The notes: generated from the letters alone by a model not told the origin. Positions 56,099 through 63,956 are shown, counted from the stretch's first letter. The stretch: DNA of 64,000 bases from Streptomyces sp. NBC_00091 (GCF_026343185.1 NZ_JAPEMA010000001.1:3348001-3412000); one strand, 5' to 3'. Translations and numbers: made by a program.

Positions 56099-58699
56099 GT
56101 GGTGACGTTCGCGCAGGCGCAGGAGCGCGCCGAGGAGTGGATCAACGGGGACGTGCCCTCGTACCAGCACCGTGAGGTGCGGGTGCGGGAGTTCGGGCTC
56201 GGGTTCGTGGTGTGGGCCGAGGACCGGGCGGCCGGTCCGGTGTCCGGTGGTGGGCGGCAGCGGCTGGTCATCGCGCGGGACAGCGGTGAGGTGACGCTGT
56301 GGCCGGGGCTGCCGGTGGGTGAGGTCATCCGGCGGTACGAGGAGGAGTACGGGGCGGCTGCCGCTGCGGCGGCCTCGGAGGCTTCGGTACCGCCGCCGCG
56401 GATCGACTCGGAGCAGACCTCCTTCATGCTGAGCCCGCCGGAGTGGCTGCAGGAGGCGGCGGACCGGGCGGGGATTCCGCCGGCTGTTCCTGCCGCTCCG
56501 GCTGCTCCTGCGCCGGCTGCCCCTGTTCCTGCGGCTCCTGTTCCTGCGGCTCCTGCGCCGGCTGCTGCGGCTGTTCCGGGGGCGCCCGTGCCGCTGAGCC
56601 GTGGGGGCGAGGTCCCCTACGAGCCGACGGCGAACGACGGGGTGCCGGTCGGGTCCACGCCGTGGGCCGGGACCGATGTGAACTCCGGAGCCGACGACGG
56701 CTCCGTGCCGCTGCCCGCGACGGTGTTCGCGCCGCCGCTGTCGGGGTCCGACCTGGACGACGCGCCGTCGTCCCCCGGGGTGGCTCCGGAGGCCAAGACC
56801 ACGCTGATGGCGGGTGGCAGCCAGCTGCCGAAGACCGCGGTGGTTCCGGCGCTGGGGGTTCCGGCGGCGGCCGCCGACATCGCCGACGCGCCGACGAGCA
56901 GGGCCCACGTCCCCCGGCCGGGCGGGGCGGGGGGCGGGGCTCCGCAGCCGCCGCAGCCGCCGCAGCCGCCGGCGCCGCCGGTTGGTGCGCCGGGGGTTCC
57001 TGGGGCTCCGGGTGCGCCTGGTGCGCCCGGTGGTGGGGCGCAGTACGCCGCCACGATGCTGGCCTCGCCGGGTGTGCCGCCGGTGCCTCCGGGGACGCCG
57101 CCGGCGCCGCCCGGTCCGCCGGGTCCGCCTGGTGCTCCCGGTGCGCCTGGGGCTCCGGGTGGGGGGCTTGACTATGCCGCCACGATGCTGGCCGGTCCGG
57201 CCGTCATGCAGCCTCCCGGTCCGCCCGCGCCTCCCGGGGCTCCGGGTGTGCCTGCGGCGCCTGGTGTTCCGGGTCCGCCTGGTGCTCCCGGTGCTCCCGG
57301 TGCTCCCGGTGCTCCCGGTGCTCCCGGTGCTCCCGGTGCTCCCGGTGTGCCTGGGGCTGGGGCGCATCATGCCGCGACCATGCTCGCGGGGCCGGGTGTG
57401 GTTCCGCCGCCGGGTCCGCCCTCGCCTCCCGGTCCGCCCGGGGCGCCTGGTGCTCCCGGTGCGCCTGGGGCTCCCGGGGTTCCGGGTGGGGGGCTTGACC
57501 ATGCCGCCACGATGCTGGCCGGTCCCGCCGTCGTACAGCCGCCCGGGCCTCCCGGTGCGCCCGGTGCGCCCGGTGCGCCCGGTGCGCCCGGTGCTCCCGG
57601 TGTGCCTGGGGCTGGGGCGCACCACGCCGCGACCATGCTCGCCGGTCCCGGTGTGCCGCAGCCTCCCGGTCCGCCCGGCGCGGCTCCCGGCCCGGTGGCG
57701 CAGCCTCCGGCGGCCTCCGGCGCGCCCACCGTCGGCCCCGGCTACCAGGCCGTGCTGCGCTACCGCGCGCCCGACGGCTCCGAACAGCAGCTCATCCGCC
57801 GCTCGGCGCCCGGTACCCCGCACCCCGAGTGGCAGATCCTGTACGAGCTCCGCGCGATGAACGTGCCGCCGCAGCAGGTGCTGGAGCTGCACACCGAGCT
57901 GGCCTCCTGTGAGCTGCCCGGCGGTTACTGCGCCCGGATGATCCGGGAGACCTGGCCGCAGGTGCGGATCACCAGCGTGGCCCCGTACGGCACCGACCGC
58001 GCGGGCCGTCAGCAGGGCATGCGCCACCTGCTCACCCATCAGGGTGAGCTGCACCAGGTGGCGGACGGCCCGGCGCGTCCGGCGCCGGTCCGTGCGCCGC
58101 TGCCGCAGGTCCCGCTCCAGCCGGCGATCCCGATGGACGCCATCGGGCAGGAGCTGGCGGGGGCCTTCGGGCAGCAGGGCGTGTTCCGCTACGACCAGCG
58201 GGCGGTGTCCCGTCAGGGCGTGCCGGAGGTCGTGGCGCAGACCCTCATGTGGGCGGGGCTGCCGGTCGATTTCGGGCCGTTCTTCTGGGCGCAGGCGGTG
58301 CCCGGTCAGCCGGTGCCGACGCTGGCCGAGCTGGCCGCGCAGCGCGGGGTGCAGCCGGCGTCCGACGCGGGCTCGTACCTCGTCGTCGGCAGCGACTTCG
58401 GCAAGGCGCTCTGCGTCCAGTACGGGACCGCGCACATAGTGGCGGTGCCGGTGGAGGCCGGTCCCGGCGGGGCGCCCGTGCCGCCGCAGTTCGTGAACTC
58501 GAGCCTGCCGCAGTTCGCGCGGTCGCTGGCGATGCTGGGTCACATGTGGCGGCTGCGCCAGCATCTGACGCCGGAGCAGGCCGGCCGGTGGACCGTCGAT
58601 TTCCAGGCGAATCTGGCGGGCCTCGACAGTGCGGCGCTGGCCTCGCCGGAGAGCTGGTGGTCGGTGCTGCTGGAGCAGATGTGGGACGGGCTGCTCTGA
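56099..58699 (+). CDS. fusion: Imm35-like + collagen-like linker + deaminase-like + SUKH-4 domains
   Basis: A protein of 866 residues. Residues 1-95 look like Imm35/YrhB (FGLGFVVWAEDRAAG, LVIARDSGEVTLWPG). An Ala/Pro region follows, then ~285-540 is collagen-like Gly-Ala-Pro repeat with five AATMLA motifs. At 549 a deaminase-like domain begins, with His575-Pro-Glu577 (HPEWQIL) and Cys604-x6-Cys611 (SCELPGGYC) as the zinc site. From ~680 the C-terminus is SUKH-4 (VVAQTLMWAGLPVDFGPFF, YLVVGSDFG, FVNSSLPQFARSL). No export signal is present. GTG 56099 follows GAGGGG by 10 nt. It probably forms an operon with the preceding fusion gene. Confidence 0.75.
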   Translation: MVTFAQAQERAEEWINGDVPSYQHREVRVREFGLGFVVWAEDRAAGPVSGGGRQRLVIARDSGEVTLWPGLPVGEVIRRYEEEYGAAAAAAASEASVPPPRIDSEQTSFMLSPPEWLQEAADRAGIPPAVPAAPAAPAPAAPVPAAPVPAAPAPAAAAVPGAPVPLSRGGEVPYEPTANDGVPVGSTPWAGTDVNSGADDGSVPLPATVFAPPLSGSDLDDAPSSPGVAPEAKTTLMAGGSQLPKTAVVPALGVPAAAADIADAPTSRAHVPRPGGAGGGAPQPPQPPQPPAPPVGAPGVPGAPGAPGAPGGGAQYAATMLASPGVPPVPPGTPPAPPGPPGPPGAPGAPGAPGGGLDYAATMLAGPAVMQPPGPPAPPGAPGVPAAPGVPGPPGAPGAPGAPGAPGAPGAPGAPGVPGAGAHHAATMLAGPGVVPPPGPPSPPGPPGAPGAPGAPGAPGVPGGGLDHAATMLAGPAVVQPPGPPGAPGAPGAPGAPGAPGVPGAGAHHAATMLAGPGVPQPPGPPGAAPGPVAQPPAASGAPTVGPGYQAVLRYRAPDGSEQQLIRRSAPGTPHPEWQILYELRAMNVPPQQVLELHTELASCELPGGYCARMIRETWPQVRITSVAPYGTDRAGRQQGMRHLLTHQGELHQVADGPARPAPVRAPLPQVPLQPAIPMDAIGQELAGAFGQQGVFRYDQRAVSRQGVPEVVAQTLMWAGLPVDFGPFFWAQAVPGQPVPTLAELAAQRGVQPASDAGSYLVVGSDFGKALCVQYGTAHIVAVPVEAGPGGAPVPPQFVNSSLPQFARSLAMLGHMWRLRQHLTPEQAGRWTVDFQANLAGLDSAALASPESWWSVLLEQMWDGLL
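56990..57630 (+). repeat. collagen-like Gly-Ala-Pro repeat with five AATMLA modules
   Basis: The DNA consists of long runs of 9-bp units such as GGTGCTCCC, with blocks repeated almost identically (for example near 57270-57345 and 57550-57600). Modules ending in (Q/D/H)(Y/H)AATMLA(G/S)P recur near residues 315, 358, 422, 467 and 507, separated by 40-65 residues. Homogeneous units suggest recent expansion by slippage or recombination. Confidence 0.85.
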
Positions 58700-58716
58700 T
58701 CGGATGACCGGAAACG

Positions 58717-58759
58717 TGGCCGGGCCGGGTCCCCTTGAAGGGGGGTCCCGGCCCGGCCA
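58717..58759 (+). terminator. hairpin terminator after the SUKH-4 gene
   Basis: Perfect 13-bp arms TGGCCGGGCCGGG and CCCGGCCCGGCCA with an inner TCCCC/GGGG pairing, then TTCCGGCTTC. Confidence 0.8.
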
Positions 58760-58824
58760 TTCCGGCTTCTGCGCGCAAATGACGCATCCTTGACAGCAAT
58801 CCCCGCGAGAGAGGCGCTCCCAGG

Positions 58825-59700
58825 ATGACTTCACCCCCCTTTGCGACTGTGCGCGGTCGTGGCTACCGGACGGACGAGGTCGACCGGTATCTGGCGAGGC
58901 TGGCCGGCAGCCGGGACGAGGCCTGGGAACGGGTGGCGCGGCTGACCGTGCTGGCCCGTCAGATGGAGGCCGAGGCGCAGCGGCTGCGGGTGGCCGTCGC
59001 CGGGCTGGCCCCGCAGACGTACGACGAGCTGAGCGAGCGCGCGCGGCGGATCCTGCTGCTGGCGCAGGAGGAGGCGGAGGTCCTGCGGGCGGACGCGCGG
59101 GCGGACGCGGTGGAGGCGGCGGGTGCGGCCGAGGCGCACGCCGACCGGGTGTCCGAGCTTGCGCGGCACGACGCGGAGGCGGTACGGGAGCAAACCGAGG
59201 TCCGGGCGCGGCAGGGGCTGTTGCGGGCGCAGCGGGAGGCGGACGGGATCCGGGCGGAGGCGCGGGAGGACGCGGCGGCGTGGCGGGCCGAGGCGCAGGC
59301 CGCGCTGGCGGAGACGGGGCGCCGGGCGCAGGCGCTGCTCGCGGAGCGCGAGCAGGAGCAGGTGGAGCGGTGGGACGCGGCGGGGCGGGAGCTGGCCGCG
59401 CAGGAGGCGGAGCAGGACGCGAGGTACGCGGAGCAGGAGCGGTACGCGGAGGCGCGGCTGGCGGAGGCGCGGCGGGGGTTCGCGGAGGCGGAGGAGTCGG
59501 CGCGGCACGGTCAGGAGGACGCGGAGGCGCGGGCCGAGGAGCTGGTTGCGCAGGCCCGCGTGCGGGAGGAGCGGCTCGGGCGGGAGACGGAGCGGATCCT
59601 GCGGGAGCACGCGGAGTCGCAGGAGGAGATGCGGGCCCACATGAACCACGTCCGCTCCAGCCTGGCGGCCCTGACGGGCCGCGCGCCGGCGGAGGGGTAG
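58825..59700 (+). CDS. DivIVA-like coiled-coil (cellulose-binding-type) protein
   Basis: A protein of 291 residues. The N-terminal FATVRGRGYRTDEVDRYLARL is the DivIVA-like membrane/pole-targeting segment. It is followed by ~240 residues of Ala/Glu/Arg-rich coiled coil with a repeating pattern (AQEEAEVLRADARADAVEAAG). In Streptomyces such proteins are annotated as cellulose-binding or cytoskeletal (FilP/Scy-like) and take part in polar growth; the exact role is inferred. The ATG at 58825 follows an AGAGG site. Confidence 0.8.
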   Translation: MTSPPFATVRGRGYRTDEVDRYLARLAGSRDEAWERVARLTVLARQMEAEAQRLRVAVAGLAPQTYDELSERARRILLLAQEEAEVLRADARADAVEAAGAAEAHADRVSELARHDAEAVREQTEVRARQGLLRAQREADGIRAEAREDAAAWRAEAQAALAETGRRAQALLAEREQEQVERWDAAGRELAAQEAEQDARYAEQERYAEARLAEARRGFAEAEESARHGQEDAEARAEELVAQARVREERLGRETERILREHAESQEEMRAHMNHVRSSLAALTGRAPAEG

Positions 59701-59730
59701 CCCGGCGGTGGCTGCGGGTGGGTCGGGGTC

Positions 59731-59858
59731 GGGGCGGGGTGGGGTGTCGTCCGGGACGGGCTTCGATGTTCGGCGCCCTGGGTTGATTGGGTTTGCGGGG
59801 CGGTGCCTCGCGCCGAATTCATCTCGTTTTAGTCCCGGACGACACCCCACCCCGCCCC
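59731..59858. repeat. 128-bp inverted-repeat element with 27-bp perfect arms
   Basis: Arms 59731-59757 and 59832-59858 are exact complements. The 74-bp interior forms a second stem (GATG...TTCGGCGC at 59765-59776 with GCGCCGAA at 59810-59817, then CATC), so the RNA would be one long interrupted hairpin. No open frame. It could be a MITE-like repeat, a structured RNA or an oversized terminator. Confidence 0.75.
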
Positions 59859-59865
59859 CGCCCCC

Positions 59866-59990
59866 TCACGTAACCTCCAGCCTCGCCGGCGTTTGAGGCG
59901 CTGGGGGTCCCCCCGGACGGAGTCTGGGGGAGGGTCTGGGGGCGGAGCCCCCAGGGGGTCCGGGGCGCAGCCCCGGGGAACGGGCGAAGG
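59866..59990. repeat. dispersed-repeat-like GC hairpin cluster
   Basis: It contains CCTCGCCGGCGTTTGAGGCG, then CTGGGGGC-GGA-GCCCCCAG (59936-59954) and CCGGGGC-GCA-GCCCCGG (59960-59976). I recall such text recurring between genes in Streptomyces genomes; the copy number in this genome is unknown. Confidence 0.6.
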
Positions 59991-60069
59991 GCGGGTAGGG
60001 GACCCGGCCCCGCGCAGCGGTGTGGGCGCGGCCAAGTGGGTTGTCAGTGGCGCTCGTTAGGCTCGGGGC

Positions 60070-60678
60070 ATGAGTTCCTCGCTGAGTGTGTACCTGCTCG
60101 ATCTGACCGCCACCCACGCCCTCGTCGGCTCCCGCGACGACGCGCTCCTCGAGGTGATCCGGGAGAAGTTCGCCGACGACCTCGCGCGCGACGACGACTG
60201 GTTCGACTCCGCGATCGAGAGGGGCGCCCCCACGGCGTACGAGGCGCTGCGCGCGGTGGTGTACGGCGGGCCGTTCAGCGAGGACGGCGAGCACGCCTTC
60301 CAGTACGCCTACGCCTACAAGCGGCTCTGTTCCCTGACCGGGTCGTTCCTCGACAACTCCTCGTTCAGCCCGTACCGGGGGGACTGGCTGTCCGTGGTCG
60401 ACGAGGGCCTGAAGGCCCTGAACGTCACCGCGGTCTCCGTGGAGGACTTCGACTTCTCAGACCTGCCCGGCGGGCTGCCGTCCACGTACACGCCGGGCTG
60501 CGGCGAGTGGACGTACGAGAGCTGCGTCAAGGCGCTGGAGCAGTTCGAGGAGACCAAGCGGCAGGGACACGCGCCGCCGCTGGAGCCCGAGGTGGTCGAG
60601 GCCGTCATGGATGTGCTGGGCTGGCTTCGCCAAGTCGAGGCGCGGCCCGGGTACGGGATAGTCGGCTTCCGCTCCTGA
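60070..60678 (+). CDS. DUF7691-like conserved protein
   Basis: A protein of 202 residues. I recognise the Streptomyces family opening SLSVYLLDLTATHALVGSRD and the block CSLTGSFLDNSSFSPYRGDWL, which I associate with DUF7691; its function is not known. It is cytosolic, acidic and single-domain. ATG 60070 lies 6 nt after TAGGCT (60058-60063), a leaderless layout. It is convergent with the hydrolase gene, whose stop is 1 bp away. Confidence 0.75.
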   Translation: MSSSLSVYLLDLTATHALVGSRDDALLEVIREKFADDLARDDDWFDSAIERGAPTAYEALRAVVYGGPFSEDGEHAFQYAYAYKRLCSLTGSFLDNSSFSPYRGDWLSVVDEGLKALNVTAVSVEDFDFSDLPGGLPSTYTPGCGEWTYESCVKALEQFEETKRQGHAPPLEPEVVEAVMDVLGWLRQVEARPGYGIVGFRS

Positions 60679-60679
60679 G

Positions 60680-61531
60680 TCAGAGGCGGGTGAGGAAATC
60701 CCGGATCAGCGGGGCGATTTCGGGGAGGTGGGTCTCCAGGGCGAAGTGGCCCGCGCCTTCGAAGATGTGGACCTCGGCGTCGGGTGCGTCGTGGAGGTAC
60801 GCCTTGGCGCCCGCCGGGGTGAAGAAGGGGTCGCCGGCGCCCCAGGCGACCAGGACCGGGATGCCCGCCGTGCGGAGCCAGGACTGCCAGGCCGGGTAGT
60901 GGGTGAAGTTCGAGGCATAGTCGAAGGCGAGGTCGGCCTGGGCGTCGGCGCGCCCCGGCAGGCCGAGGTAGTGGACGTCGAGCGTCCAGTTGTCCGGGGA
61001 GATCAGGGCGGGGTCCGCGACGCCGGTCTCGTACTGGAAGCGGGTGCCCTCCACGGTGAACAGGGCCCGGATGCGCTCCTCGTTGCCGGGTGCCTCGCGC
61101 CGTAGGCCGGCGAACTCGCGGGCGGCGTCCGAGAGGCCCTCCTCGTACGCGTTCCCGTTCTGGACGATCAGTCCCGTCACCCGGTCCGGCCGGCGGGTGG
61201 CGAGCCGCAGCCCGACCGGGGCCCCGAAGTCGAAGAGGTACAGGGCGAACCGGTCGAGGCCGAGGGCGTCGGTGAAGCCCTCCACGATGTCCGCGAGCCG
61301 GTCGAAGGTGTACGTGAACCCCTGCGGGGCTTCGGTGCGGCCGAAGCCGGGGTAGTCGGGGGCGATCAGCCGGTACGGGGTGTCGCCGAGCGCGTCCATC
61401 AGGCGGGTGAACTGGTGGGAGGCGGTGGGGAAGCCGTGCAGGAGCAGCAGGACCGGGCCGTCGGCCGGGCCGCTCTCGCGGTAGGCGACGGTCACGCCGT
61501 CCACATCGACGGTGCGGTGAGCAATCATCAC
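60680..61531 (-). CDS. alpha/beta hydrolase, epoxide hydrolase/dehalogenase-like
   Basis: A protein of 283 residues. It has the oxyanion motif LLLLHGFPTASHQF, APDYPGFGRTEAP, and a nucleophile elbow reading YLFDFGAPVG, with Asp instead of Ser as in epoxide hydrolases and haloalkane dehalogenases. The acid is in WGAGDPFFTP and the His in EGAGHFALETHLPEI. GGAGG lies 6 nt before ATG 61531. It diverges from the CGNR gene; CATTAG and CTAATG in the 78-bp gap may be an operator. Confidence 0.85.
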   Translation of the reverse strand: MMIAHRTVDVDGVTVAYRESGPADGPVLLLLHGFPTASHQFTRLMDALGDTPYRLIAPDYPGFGRTEAPQGFTYTFDRLADIVEGFTDALGLDRFALYLFDFGAPVGLRLATRRPDRVTGLIVQNGNAYEEGLSDAAREFAGLRREAPGNEERIRALFTVEGTRFQYETGVADPALISPDNWTLDVHYLGLPGRADAQADLAFDYASNFTHYPAWQSWLRTAGIPVLVAWGAGDPFFTPAGAKAYLHDAPDAEVHIFEGAGHFALETHLPEIAPLIRDFLTRL

Positions 61532-61609
61532 ATGCCTCCTTGGGCTTCGTTGGCATTAGTCTCGCCCGAGGTGGCTAATGGGTCAAGGGGGGTTGGTAGA
61601 ATTAGCCGC
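61532..61609. promoter_or_regulatory. divergent promoter with inverted CATTAG/CTAATG
   Basis: TAGAAT (61597-61602) ends 7 nt before GTG 61610. A CATTAG/CTAATG inverted pair near 61553-61580 lies between the two divergent starts. Confidence 0.45.
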
Positions 61610-62170
61610 GTGAATGTCTTCCCGCTCATGGGCGAGCCCCTCGCCCTGGACCTGCTGAACACCCGGCCCGCCGATGCCGGGGACCTCATCGCCGACCGGG
61701 CGGGACTCGCCGCCTGGCTGGCGGAGGAGTCCGACCGGCTGAGCCGCGTCGGGGAGGTGGGGGAGGCCGAGGTGGCCGCCGTGCACGCCGTACGGGAGGC
61801 GGCCGGGCCGTTGCTCGCCGCCGCCCGGAGCGGTGAGCGGCTCCCGGCCGGCGCGCTCGAGGCCCTCAACGCGATCCTCGCCGCCGCCCCGGCCCGCACC
61901 GAGCTGGCCTGGACCGCCCTGACCGGCCCGACCGCGGCCCCGTACCGTGACGCCGCCCCGGCGCAGAGGCTGGCCGCGGAGCTGGCGGAGGCCGTCGTGC
62001 GGCTGCTGACGGACCCCCGGGTGACGGGGGTGCGCGAGTGCGAGGCGCAGGACTGCGTGCTGCTCTTCCTCCCGGCGCACCCGCGCCGCCGCTGGTGTGT
62101 GGCGTCGGCCTGCGGCAACCGGGCCCGGGTGGCCCGCTACTACGCCCGGCACAAGGGGGAGGGTGCGTGA
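61610..62170 (+). CDS. CGNR zinc-finger (ABATE domain) regulator
   Basis: A protein of 186 residues. The N-terminal ABATE part begins PLMGEPLALDLLNTRPA. The C-terminal zinc finger has CEAQDCVLLFLPAHPRRRWCVASACGNRARV, with the CGNR motif and four Cys. Such proteins are predicted stress-linked DNA-binding regulators. GTG 61610 is supported by the TAGAAT box 7 nt upstream. It probably controls the divergent hydrolase. Its stop overlaps a micro-ORF start (GTGA). Confidence 0.87.
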   Translation: MNVFPLMGEPLALDLLNTRPADAGDLIADRAGLAAWLAEESDRLSRVGEVGEAEVAAVHAVREAAGPLLAAARSGERLPAGALEALNAILAAAPARTELAWTALTGPTAAPYRDAAPAQRLAAELAEAVVRLLTDPRVTGVRECEAQDCVLLFLPAHPRRRWCVASACGNRARVARYYARHKGEGA

Positions 62171-62250
62171 GCCGTGAATGGGAGACGCTGACCAAGACCC
62201 CGGAGGGCCGGCGGGTCAACAGGATCTCCCCGGAGGAGGAGGCGGGCTGA
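62167..62250 (+). CDS. possible coupled micro-ORF, 27 aa
   Basis: GTG 62167 shares GTGA with the CGNR stop and encodes a 27-residue hydrophilic peptide beginning MSREWETLTKTPEGRR and ending SPEEEAG. The overlap is the same coupling signal used by real genes in this window. There is no family match from memory; chance is possible. Confidence 0.35.
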   Translation: MSREWETLTKTPEGRRVNRISPEEEAG

Positions 62251-62393
62251 CCCCCCTAATGAGGGCAGGGTGGGTGAACCTCGGGGCGCGCTCCCCGAGA
62301 GGAAAGGTTTCTCCAGCGCGTCGCGCTCCTACGCTCCCTTCCCGGATGCCACCGGACCCGCATCCGCCCGTGGAAGAGAAGAACGGAACTCTC

Positions 62394-62948
62394 ATGCGTC
62401 TTCGCACCACCGCCGTAGCCCTCGCCGGAGCACTCACCCTCGTCCTGCCCACCGCCGCCCAGGCGCTCGCGGACGACGGCAAGGCCCTCAACTACAGCTT
62501 CCTCCAGGACGGCGTCAGCAAGAGCGGTCAGGTCAGCGACCTGACCGAAGGAAAGTGCCACCTGCTGTCCGTGTCCGACGCCGCCTCGCTCGAGGAGATC
62601 GCCAACGAGACCGACAAGGTGGCCCTGCTCTTCGACAACAAGGCCTGTGAAGGCGAGCCGGTCCTGGCCGCCGGGCCGGGGGAGAAGGCCGGCGACTTCG
62701 AGGCCGTCGCCGTCGTCTTCGAGGACGCCGCCGGGCAGGGCGAGAAGCGCGAGGAGGCCGGGCAGGGCGAGAAGCCCGAGGAGGCCGCACCGGCACCGGC
62801 CGAGATGCCCGCCGCGCCGGTCGAGACGCCTGCCGAGACGCCTGCCGAGGCTCCGGCCGAGACTCCTGCGGAGGCCTCGGACGAGAGCGACGAGGAGGAG
62901 GAAGAAGAGGGCGACCTCCTCGACGCCCCCTTCCGCGCGCTCGGCTGA
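62394..62948 (+). CDS. small secreted acidic Pro/Glu-rich protein
   Basis: A protein of 184 residues. The signal peptide MRLRTTAVALAGALTLVLPTAAQA with an AQA-like cleavage site leads to a ~70-residue globular part with two Cys (KCHLLSV, KACEGEP), probably a disulfide. The tail is a repeat of GEKPEEA- and ETPAEAP-type units ending in an Asp/Glu run and a short LLDAPFRALG. Function unknown; it resembles wall-associated or extracellular matrix proteins of streptomycetes. Confidence 0.8.
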   Translation: MRLRTTAVALAGALTLVLPTAAQALADDGKALNYSFLQDGVSKSGQVSDLTEGKCHLLSVSDAASLEEIANETDKVALLFDNKACEGEPVLAAGPGEKAGDFEAVAVVFEDAAGQGEKREEAGQGEKPEEAAPAPAEMPAAPVETPAETPAEAPAETPAEASDESDEEEEEEGDLLDAPFRALG

Positions 62949-62966
62949 TCACTTCCGGATGTGTGT

Positions 62967-62993
62967 CAGGCCCGGCACCCTGGGTGCCGGGCC
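62967..62993. terminator. perfect 12-bp hairpin terminator
   Basis: AGGCCCGGCACC-CTG-GGTGCCGGGCCT lies between convergent stops at 62948 and 62998. Confidence 0.8.
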
Positions 62994-62997
62994 TGCG

Positions 62998-63846
62998 TCA
63001 TGCCCGGCCGCCGGTCCGCTGGGCCGGTACCGCCGCGGCGGGCCCGTAGCGGTACGGGTCGCTCCGCAGGCCGCGCGAGGTGACCACCACCGTGAACGGG
63101 GCCTTCGCCGTGGCCGGGAGGGTCGCCGTCAGGGCGCCCGTCGCCGGGTCCGCGGTCACCGGGAGCGGCGTGTCGTCCACCGTGAGGCGGGGTTCGGTGA
63201 AGCCGCCGCCCTCCACCGTGAGCAGCCCGTCGGAGACGGTGGCGTGGGTGATCACCGGGTTGGCGCGGGTGGCCATCTTGTTCACCAGGTAGGCCCCCGC
63301 CGGAGCGCCGGTCAGGGCCCAGATCTCGGCGGGCAGCCGGGGGAGCCCGCCGCCCACGTCGGAGAGGAAGAACAGGACGACGTAGAGCATCGTGACCGCG
63401 CTCAGGGCCACGTACTGGAGGTCCACGAGGTCGGTCCGGCCGCTGTCGTTCGCGATCAGCTCCCGCAGCGGGCGGCGGCCGCCGGGGGTGGCCTTCGGGG
63501 CCGGTTTGGCGAGGCTGCCGTTCTCCACCCGGAAGCCGACGACCGCCTTCGCCGCGATCAGGGCCACGTACGGGCCTCCGAGCAGCGGCAGGTACACCGA
63601 GGTCAGTGAGGACAGCGGGCCGTCGGAGCCCTGGAAGTAGGCGAGGCCGCCGCCGGCCGTCAGCCCGTACGCGAGGATCGCGAGCAGCAGCCAGACCAGG
63701 ATCACGGTCCAGGCCAGCGCGAGGGTGGTGGAAGTGGAGAGCCGGCCGTCGCGGCCGGTGACGAAGTCCGGCCGGCGGCGCAGTCGCAGGGCGACCGGTC
63801 CGGCCAGGGCGGCGAGTAACGCCAGTGCGAAGAGTGCGGATGCCAT
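62998..63846 (-). CDS. membrane protein with C-terminal immunoglobulin-like domain
   Basis: A protein of 282 residues. Four membrane helices (ALFALALLAALAGPVAL, LAWTVILVWLLLAILAYGL, PLLGGPYVALIAAKAVVGF, LSAVTMLYVVLFFLS) are followed by an ~85-residue beta-rich domain (ITHATVSDGLLTVEGGGFTEPRLTVDD) like an IPT/TIG fold. I do not recognise a named family. It could present the beta domain to a partner. A partial gene ends upstream. Confidence 0.72.
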   Translation of the reverse strand: MASALFALALLAALAGPVALRLRRRPDFVTGRDGRLSTSTTLALAWTVILVWLLLAILAYGLTAGGGLAYFQGSDGPLSSLTSVYLPLLGGPYVALIAAKAVVGFRVENGSLAKPAPKATPGGRRPLRELIANDSGRTDLVDLQYVALSAVTMLYVVLFFLSDVGGGLPRLPAEIWALTGAPAGAYLVNKMATRANPVITHATVSDGLLTVEGGGFTEPRLTVDDTPLPVTADPATGALTATLPATAKAPFTVVVTSRGLRSDPYRYGPAAAVPAQRTGGRA

Positions 63847-63956
63847 GTGGTCCCCCTGGAGACGGTCCTGGCTCCAGGCTTGCTTACTGGCCCGAGCATG
63901 ACAACCCGCCCGGGCTCCGCCCCGCCCCGCCCGGCGGGCACCGCCGCCTCGGGGCG

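Larger units (their letters stand above)
59701..60069. other. 369-bp intergenic region made of repeat elements
   Basis: No gene. It contains the 128-bp inverted-repeat element (59731-59858), a hairpin-rich stretch (59866-59990) and the TAGGCT box (60058-60063) of the next gene. Confidence 0.7.

Noticed and set aside
56990..57630. Short regularly repeated DNA that could suggest a CRISPR array
   Set aside because: Units are 9 bp, in frame and code for Gly-Ala-Pro. There are no unique spacers and no cas genes.
55832..58834. 1000-codon minus-strand frame with Thr/Gly/Arg repeats opposite the collagen-like gene
   Set aside because: Its repeats are the antisense reading of the Gly-Ala-Pro repeat. 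The plus strand has recognisable domains at both ends.
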